A stretch of DNA of 5,501 nucleotides from NCBI GenBank assembly GCA_945878795.1, contig CAMDWF010000178.1, positions 1 through 5,501 on the forward strand. The letters are read 5' to 3'. Under the pieces are notes generated by a model, which did no database searches, had not been told where the DNA came from, and saw only the letters and a program-made list of their open reading frames with translations. The stretch is from Synechococcus sp. UW140. GTDB lineage: Bacteria > Cyanobacteriota > Cyanobacteriia > PCC-6307 > Cyanobiaceae. Positions 1 to 3,392 of the stretch are shown here, one piece after another. The translations under genes and the position numbers were made by a program. Each line of letters opens with the position of its first letter. Position 1 is the stretch's first letter.

Positions 1-71
1 GGTGCGGTACTCGAAAATTCAGAGCTGATATAGCTGGCATTTTCATGCTTACTTTTGCCAAAGCAGGCACA

Positions 72-1136
72 TCAGGCAAGCTTCAATCTAAGCGCATTTT
101 TAATGCGGTCGACATGCTTGTAAAGGTCGCTGATTGACTCTAGGTGGACAATTGCAGGCTCAGCATTGTCGAATATCTCTATCTTTTTGATGGTCGCGTT
201 GAAGTACATCCGCATAAAGTATTTCCTGCTGTTGCCGTCTAATATTATGCCGCAGTATGTTTTTGTGTCTCTTTCTGTGAGCCTCATGGGATCGACTTCT
301 GCTGCGCAAATTGCTCTCACAATGTAGAGACCTTCTTTCTCTTCTTCTGTGTATACGGTTCCGCCGGACTCTTCTTCCGCTGCTTGCTCGACTACGGGGG
401 CTTCGGCTGCCGACTTTTCGACCTCCATCGCAGTGCTAAGTCTCTCGTTGATTCGATCATTGATGTAAGCCTTGATTGCGTCCATTACAATTGGCTTAAA
501 TTTTTCTTGAAGTTGGCCAGTAATCCTTTGTGCCGAATGCACCCTAACCGCCATCTCCCTTACAAACCAATCGCTGGGGTCGGAAAGTTCGGCCTTGATT
601 TCTTCTTTAACGCCACGCAGATATTTAAGTCTTTCGGCGGATGAAAGCAGGTTGTCGATATCAAACATCGTTTTAGACATTTGCTTGATCTGCTCAATTG
701 GCGCAGACCTAAGATCGAACAAATCGATTTCGGCAAATGGCTTTTGATCCATCAAGTTCCGGTCATCAAGATCGGAGAAAAATTGAAATAGCCGGCCATT
801 CGTTAGTATGCCTATACGTGCTTTAGTTGCTTGAAAATATCTGCTTAGTTGACCCATTTCTGCGGTTCTGAGGTCACTCGTGTATGGCTTAGCCTCGACG
901 AGGATCTTGGGATGGCCATCCTCAAGGATTGCGTAGTCCACCCGTTCGCCTTGCTTAATTCCAGGTAGGTCTGCAGAAAACTCAGGCTTTACCTCAACAG
1001 GATTGAAGATGTCATAGCCAAGTGCCTGTATAAACGGAGCTATCAGGGCCATTTTTGTGGCCTCTTCATTCGTCAAACTTTCGCTAGCCTGCTCAGCCCT
1101 ATTCGCAAGAGTCTGAAGTTGATCAATCAGATCCAT
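72..1136 (-). CDS. Stand-alone type I restriction R-subunit N-terminal-like nuclease domain protein (HSDR_N / PD-(D/E)XK)
   Basis: This 354-residue protein resembles the N-terminal nuclease domain of type I restriction R subunits, in the stand-alone form without a helicase (COG4748-like). The PD-(D/E)XK site is visible: E24 or E25 in the first helix, a GYD at 40-42, D67 in RVDYAI, and E81/K83 in ILVEAKP. A Q96-x3-Y100 motif (QLSRYF) follows, and after it the ILTNG strand typical of the family at about 110-114. The region from about 180 to 260 is charged and helical, with an acidic, alanine-rich linker at about 240-260. The C-terminal 100 residues probably form a separate small domain of unknown role. 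A type I R subunit is about 1000 residues, so the ATPase/translocase part is absent by design or by loss. No hsdM or hsdS gene is present. There is no clear Shine-Dalgarno before the ATG. Low GC (23 of 60 bases in 481-540) suggests transfer. DNA cleavage is a family inference; the fold call is firm and the biological role is unknown. Confidence 0.85.
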   Translation of the reverse strand: MDLIDQLQTLANRAEQASESLTNEEATKMALIAPFIQALGYDIFNPVEVKPEFSADLPGIKQGERVDYAILEDGHPKILVEAKPYTSDLRTAEMGQLSRYFQATKARIGILTNGRLFQFFSDLDDRNLMDQKPFAEIDLFDLRSAPIEQIKQMSKTMFDIDNLLSSAERLKYLRGVKEEIKAELSDPSDWFVREMAVRVHSAQRITGQLQEKFKPIVMDAIKAYINDRINERLSTAMEVEKSAAEAPVVEQAAEEESGGTVYTEEEKEGLYIVRAICAAEVDPMRLTERDTKTYCGIILDGNSRKYFMRMYFNATIKKIEIFDNAEPAIVHLESISDLYKHVDRIKNALRLKLA

Positions 1137-1304
1137 GGTGGCAAGTTACGGGATCGCAAACCTTTGTAGACCCGTGAATCCTATAACGACAGCTGATCAA
1201 GCATGCTCCACCTAGCCTGGGGTATCCATTGGCAAAATCCAGGCGTTTGGCCCTGTGGGTGCGCCCTTACAGTTTCGTTGGTAGCTCAGGTTTATGTCGG
1301 TGGG

Positions 1305-1391
1305 ATGAGGCTCTGGCTGGATGCCCAACTGCCTCCGCTGCTCGCAGGCTGGATCAACACCCAGGGGTGGGGCGATGGATCATCTGCGTGA
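1305..1391 (+). pseudogene. 5' remnant of a DUF5615 (PIN-like, Mut7-C type) toxin gene
   Basis: The reading from the ATG gives MRLWLDAQLPPLLAGWIN, which is the characteristic opening of DUF5615 toxins ('MKLWLDAQL.P.LA.WI'), including the first catalytic-type aspartate at residue 6. Similarity ends after about 18-20 residues. The frame then reads TQGWGDGSSA and stops inside the first unit of a 20 bp tandem duplication. An intact family member is about 110-120 residues and carries a later RDL.LRDA and SKD.DF region, which I could not find in any frame downstream. The gene is therefore a truncated relic and not functional. DUF5615 toxins usually follow a DUF433-type antitoxin, and no recognisable antitoxin lies in 1200-1304. 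The identification rests on one short motif, so it is moderately secure. Confidence 0.6.
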
Positions 1392-1412
1392 TCGATGGAT
1401 CATCTGCGTGAT
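1373..1412. repeat. Perfect tandem duplication, 2 x 20 bp
   Basis: The unit cgatggatcatctgcgtgat occurs twice back to back with no mismatch (1373-1392 and 1393-1412). Each copy contains the same in-frame end reading DGSSA then TGA, so two overlapping frames end identically 20 bases apart. The duplication sits exactly where the plus-strand DUF5615 toxin remnant loses similarity, which suggests a local rearrangement or slippage event that formed part of the break. With only two units it is not a CRISPR or a long satellite. Confidence 0.9.
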
Positions 1413-1432
1413 GGAGAGCCGTGGGTTGAGTT

Positions 1433-1602
1433 CCGTCCGAGTCAGTAGAGCAGCGGACCCACGAGTCATTCCATGCGCACCAGATGGCTGATCACCCAGG
1501 GGGCATTGGCCTAATTTTCTAGCTGCTGAAGGGTGTGGCGCCGTAGGTGCTCAGCACCATCGAGGGCGTAGATCAGCAACACGAATCGCGGTAGAGCCGC
1601 AT
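1433..1602 (-). pseudogene. Decayed PIN-domain (VapC-like) toxin gene
   Basis: The sequence begins three bases after the antitoxin stop. The ATG at 1602 reads MRLYRDSCC and stops at 1575-1573. MRLYxDS is the usual opening of cyanobacterial PIN toxins, with the first metal-binding Asp. Switching frame at codon 7-8 gives VLLIYALDGAEHLRRHTL, then QQLEN and a TAG (1513-1511). The same frame continues as ANAPWVISHLVRME, a TGA (1468-1466), LVGPLLY and another TGA (1444-1442). This matches the family layout 'YLDSNVLIYALEG ... VISxLVRLECxVxPL' with its conserved Glu. The lesion near codon 7 fits loss of about four bases, and the three stops fit CAG to TAG and Cys-to-TGA type changes. Intact PIN toxins are about 130 residues; the final third with the remaining acidic residues is missing. 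It would have been an RNase and is now clearly inactive. Confidence 0.72.
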
Positions 1603-1605
1603 CGC

Positions 1606-1812
1606 TCACCCCCAGGAGGCCCGCTCATGCTCCAGTGCGGTGTCGATCTGTTCTTGACTGAGACCCGCGGCCACGGGGATGGCGGCCTGGAGGTCCAGCA
1701 GTTTGGCCAGTAGTCGGCGGCCTGTCGGTGCGGCCTCTTCAGCCGGCGTTATCGCGACGGTCACACGACCAATGGGGGTTCCAGCAGGCAGCTGCAGGGT
1801 CCGGTCCTCCAT
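1606..1812 (-). CDS. Orphan antitoxin-like protein of a PIN-toxin module
   Basis: This 68-residue ORF opens with a beta-like segment (TLQLPAGTPIGRVTVAI, about 5-21). A helical stretch follows (RRLLAKLLDL at about 32-41), and the C-terminal tail SQEQIDTALEHERASWG ends the protein. That tail, with a helix ending in ERxSW, is typical of short cyanobacterial antitoxins encoded directly upstream of PIN toxins, where it wraps the toxin active site. The position supports the call: a decayed PIN toxin starts three bases after the stop, in operon order antitoxin then toxin. An in-frame TAG lies four codons before the ATG at 1812, which fixes this as the first ATG. No strong ribosome binding site is seen. 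The reading frame is intact although its toxin is dead, so it may be a recent orphan or be kept for cross-neutralising another toxin; that part is inference. No precise family name can be given. Confidence 0.6.
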   Translation of the reverse strand: MEDRTLQLPAGTPIGRVTVAITPAEEAAPTGRRLLAKLLDLQAAIPVAAGLSQEQIDTALEHERASWG

Positions 1813-2217
1813 ACCCGAGCCCTAATGCGCCGTTGGATATGTTGAACTTGCCGCTTGGCCAGGGATGGCCACACAAGAAGAAAAAAGGGGATTTATTGTT
1901 TGGGCAATTTGCCCATCGGTAATCATCCATAATGGCTGTCAGAAGAGATGCAATGACCTCTTCCATATTGCTATTTAAAGGCCCGGGGATGATTCCCCTG
2001 CCACGCCGCACCTGAACCGACACCACCAAGACGGAGCTGGCCAAGGCCATCGCCAAGAACGGGCCGACAGCCAAGCCCGCCTGCGGACCTGCATCGCGGC
2101 TGCCAAGCAGACCTTGGGCAAAATCAGCGAGGTGCGGCAGCCGCGACCCTTCCCAGCCAAGCAACTCACAGTCAATCCGACTTCGCTTAAGATCCCCACC
2201 AGTACGCCCTCCCTCCC
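1813..2217. other. Intergenic stretch without a convincing gene
   Basis: About 400 bases separate the antitoxin-like gene from rubrerythrin. The left part (about 1855-1985) is AT-rich and contains a 6 bp hairpin with a 3-base loop at 1901-1915 and another at 1985-1998 (GGGGA/TCCCC arms, 4-base loop). On the minus strand an ATG at 1966 opens a frame starting MEEVIASLLTAIMDDYRWAN, but it runs into the antitoxin gene in a different frame and matches nothing I recognise. The right part (about 2010-2140) is GC-rich. On the plus strand it gives protein-like pieces in two frames (TKTELAKAIAKN, then ADSQARLRTCIAAAKQTLGK), which could be a frameshifted relic of a small unknown protein. Promoter elements of both flanking genes should lie here. 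Confidence 0.5.
2165..2193 (+). promoter_or_regulatory. Weak candidate sigma-70-type promoter of rubrerythrin
   Basis: CTCACA (2165-2170) and TAAGAT (2188-2193) each match four of six consensus bases and are separated by 17 bases. They lie about 25 bases upstream of the rubrerythrin ATG, so any leader would be short. This is the best pair found by eye and chance is not excluded. No PerR- or Fur-like palindrome was seen beside it. Confidence 0.25.
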
Positions 2218-2931
2218 ATGGACCTCTCCAATCCAGCCACCCAGGCCAACCTCGCAGCCGCCTTTGGCGGTGAGAGCATGGCCAACCGCAAATACCTCTT
2301 CTTCGCCGATGTGGCCAAGCAACTTGGCCATGCCGAGCTCGCCCGCCTGTTCCGCGACACCGCCAACCAGGAGACCGAGCACGCCTTCGCCCATTTCCGC
2401 CTGCTCCACCCCGAGCTCGTGGTGAGCGACCCCGCCAGCCTCGATGAGGCCGGCAAGCAGGCGATCCTCAGCCGCTGCCTGGAGCTGGCGATCGAGGGCG
2501 AAACCTACGAGTACACAACCATGTACCCGGAATTCGCCGCCCAGGCCCGCACTGACCGCGACGGCGTCGCCACGGCCGAATTCGAGGAGCAGATCGCCGA
2601 ATCCAGCAACCACGCCGGCATTTTCCGCACCGCCGCCCACAACTTCGGTCTGCTGACGCCGATCGAACACCACCACGCCGAGCGCTACGGCGTGGCCCTC
2701 CAGGCCTTGCAGGGCCAGGGGGTCGCCGGCGAGGCCGCCGAACCGGTGGCCGGCAAATGGATCTGCAAGGTGTGCTCGATGATCTACGACCCCGCCACAG
2801 GCGATCCAGATTCAGGCATCGCCGCCGGCACCCCCTTCGCGGCGATTCCGGACGACTGGACCTGTCCGATCTGCGGCACCCGCAAGGCGAGCTTCATCCC
2901 CTACCGCGAGCCAGAACTGCAGGCCGCCTGA
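2218..2931 (+). CDS. Rubrerythrin (diiron peroxidase with C-terminal full-length rubredoxin domain)
   Basis: Rubrerythrins are cytoplasmic enzymes that reduce hydrogen peroxide to water. Electrons pass through a rubredoxin FeS4 centre to a diiron site in a four-helix bundle. Here the bundle spans about residues 1-165. Likely iron ligands are E19 (GGES), E52 and H55 (QETEH), E94 and E97 (IEGETYEYT), and E149 and H152 (IEHHHAERY). The segment from E97 to the last E-x-x-H is 52 residues against 30 in the Desulfovibrio enzyme, because an extra helix-like stretch (EESSNH region to NFGLLTP, about 127-147) is inserted. The rubredoxin domain (about 179-226) has C182-x2-C185 and C215-x2-C218, with the YDP...GD.DSGI..GTPF..IPDDW core of ordinary rubredoxins and not the shortened form of classical rubrerythrin. 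The total of 237 residues is complete. The ATG at 2218 has no Shine-Dalgarno, but similarity begins at once. It is transcribed alone and ends at a terminator. Confidence 0.93.
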   Translation: MDLSNPATQANLAAAFGGESMANRKYLFFADVAKQLGHAELARLFRDTANQETEHAFAHFRLLHPELVVSDPASLDEAGKQAILSRCLELAIEGETYEYTTMYPEFAAQARTDRDGVATAEFEEQIAESSNHAGIFRTAAHNFGLLTPIEHHHAERYGVALQALQGQGVAGEAAEPVAGKWICKVCSMIYDPATGDPDSGIAAGTPFAAIPDDWTCPICGTRKASFIPYREPELQAA

Positions 2932-2945
2932 GTCCGGCAGCCCCA

Positions 2946-2987
2946 GAACCCCGCCATCGCCCCCAAGGCGGCGGCGGTTCGCTTTTT
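2946..2987 (+). terminator. Rho-independent terminator of the rubrerythrin gene
   Basis: Fifteen bases past the rubrerythrin stop, GAACC and CCGCC plus GCC pair with GGC, GGCGG and GGTTC (2946-2961 with 2967-2980) around a CCCAA loop, with small bulges. The stem is almost all G-C and is followed by GC and five T residues (2983-2987). It has the expected strand and position for termination before the convergent small gene at 3078-3281. Confidence 0.65.
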
Positions 2988-3023
2988 CCCTCTCCCAAGG
3001 GCAATCAGGCTAGAAAACTCGAG

Positions 3024-3047
3024 CTACAGCAGACAAGGTTGCTGCAG
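3024..3047 (-). terminator. Possible weak terminator hairpin after the small minus-strand gene
   Basis: CTACAGCA (3024-3031) and TGCTGCAG (3040-3047) form an 8 bp stem with one G-T type pair and an 8-base loop. On the minus strand it lies about 30 bases past the stop of the 67-residue gene. It is followed by CTCGAG and then only four T residues, so the U-tract is short and displaced. It could serve as a weak terminator or be incidental. Confidence 0.3.
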
Positions 3048-3077
3048 TAAAACAGTGCCCGCTCCGCTCAGACCTGT

Positions 3078-3281
3078 TCAGGCCGCCTGGGGAGGGGTGG
3101 GACCACCACCGCCAGCGCCATGGAAGGGCAGCACCAGGGTGGCCCAGTTGTCGGCACGCTCGGGGCGGACCTTCCGGGCCAGTCGCACTCCGAAGGGCAC
3201 CCGCACCACATTGGTGCCTTCAACCTGCCTCACGCCGCCCCTAGGGGCCGGGGGTTGGTCGCCTGTGCCGTCGCCGTTCAT
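3078..3281 (-). CDS. Small hypothetical protein (67 aa), probably real
   Basis: I do not recognise this protein by name. The ATG at 3281 is preceded by AAAGGGGACC, a good Shine-Dalgarno (AAGGGG) at close spacing, which is rare for the other genes here and argues for translation. The ends are low-complexity: a Pro/Gly-rich start (GDGTGDQPPAPRGG) and a glycine/proline tail (GAGGGGPTPPQAA). The middle (about 18-54) is a compact, protein-like core: VEGTNVVRVPFGVRLARKV, then RPERADNWATLVLPFHG. The core is basic with alternating hydrophobic residues, so it may form a small beta-rich or ligand-binding fold. There is no signal peptide, membrane segment or cysteine. It lies downstream of gcvP on the same strand (111-base gap with two hairpins) and converges with rubrerythrin. 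Co-transcription with gcvP is possible but not shown. A lineage-restricted cyanobacterial protein is the best guess. Confidence 0.6.
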   Translation of the reverse strand: MNGDGTGDQPPAPRGGVRQVEGTNVVRVPFGVRLARKVRPERADNWATLVLPFHGAGGGGPTPPQAA

Positions 3282-3308
3282 GGTCCCCTTTGATGAATGG
3301 CTAGATCA

Positions 3309-3337
3309 GTTTTTCCGGCCACCGGGACCGGAAAAAC
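3309..3337. repeat. 10 bp perfect inverted repeat, inside-out relative to a terminator
   Basis: GTTTTTCCGG (3309-3318) and CCGGAAAAAC (3328-3337) are exact reverse complements around a 9-base loop that itself contains CCGG. The T-tract lies on the 5' side and the A-tract on the 3' side on either strand. It therefore lacks the trailing U-run of an intrinsic terminator even though it sits downstream of gcvP. On the minus strand it falls about 30 bases before the start of the 67-residue gene, where it could be a leader hairpin or protein-binding site. Confidence 0.7.
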
Positions 3338-3355
3338 GGAGAATATAGATATGGT

Positions 3356-3369
3356 GCGCCAAAAGGCGC
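3356..3369 (-). other. Short hairpin just after the gcvP stop
   Basis: GCGCC (3356-3360) and GGCGC (3365-3369) form a perfect 5 bp stem with a 4-base loop, 24 bases past the gcvP stop on the minus strand. No T-run follows it. It may stabilise the gcvP transcript end or contribute to termination together with the larger hairpin at 3309-3337. The stem is short enough that chance occurrence is possible. Confidence 0.35.
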
Positions 3370-3392
3370 TTCCATGGTAGCCCGCAGCAGCC

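Noticed and set aside
384..644. Plus-strand 86-codon frame inside the nuclease-domain gene
   Set aside because: It is antisense to a protein with a clear nuclease signature and has no recognisable motif of its own.
1172..1200. Promoter of the nuclease-domain gene (TTGATC and TATAGG on the minus strand)
   Set aside because: The two hexamers are only about 9 bases apart, and no correctly spaced partner was found for either.
1203..1304. DUF433 antitoxin remnant upstream of the DUF5615 stub
   Set aside because: None of the three plus-strand frames gives the expected antitoxin motifs. The pieces LALWVRPYSFVGSS and similar match nothing I can name.
1373..1412. Start of a CRISPR array
   Set aside because: The two 20 bp units are directly adjacent with no spacer, and there are only two copies.
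1975..2676. Minus-strand open frame of 233 codons across the rubrerythrin start
   Set aside because: It overlaps the clear rubrerythrin gene on the other strand, and its composition is a G/V/A-rich antisense shadow.
3309..3337. Intrinsic terminator for gcvP
   Set aside because: The stem is perfect, but the T-tract is on the 5' side and the A-tract on the 3' side in both directions, so there is no U-run after the stem.
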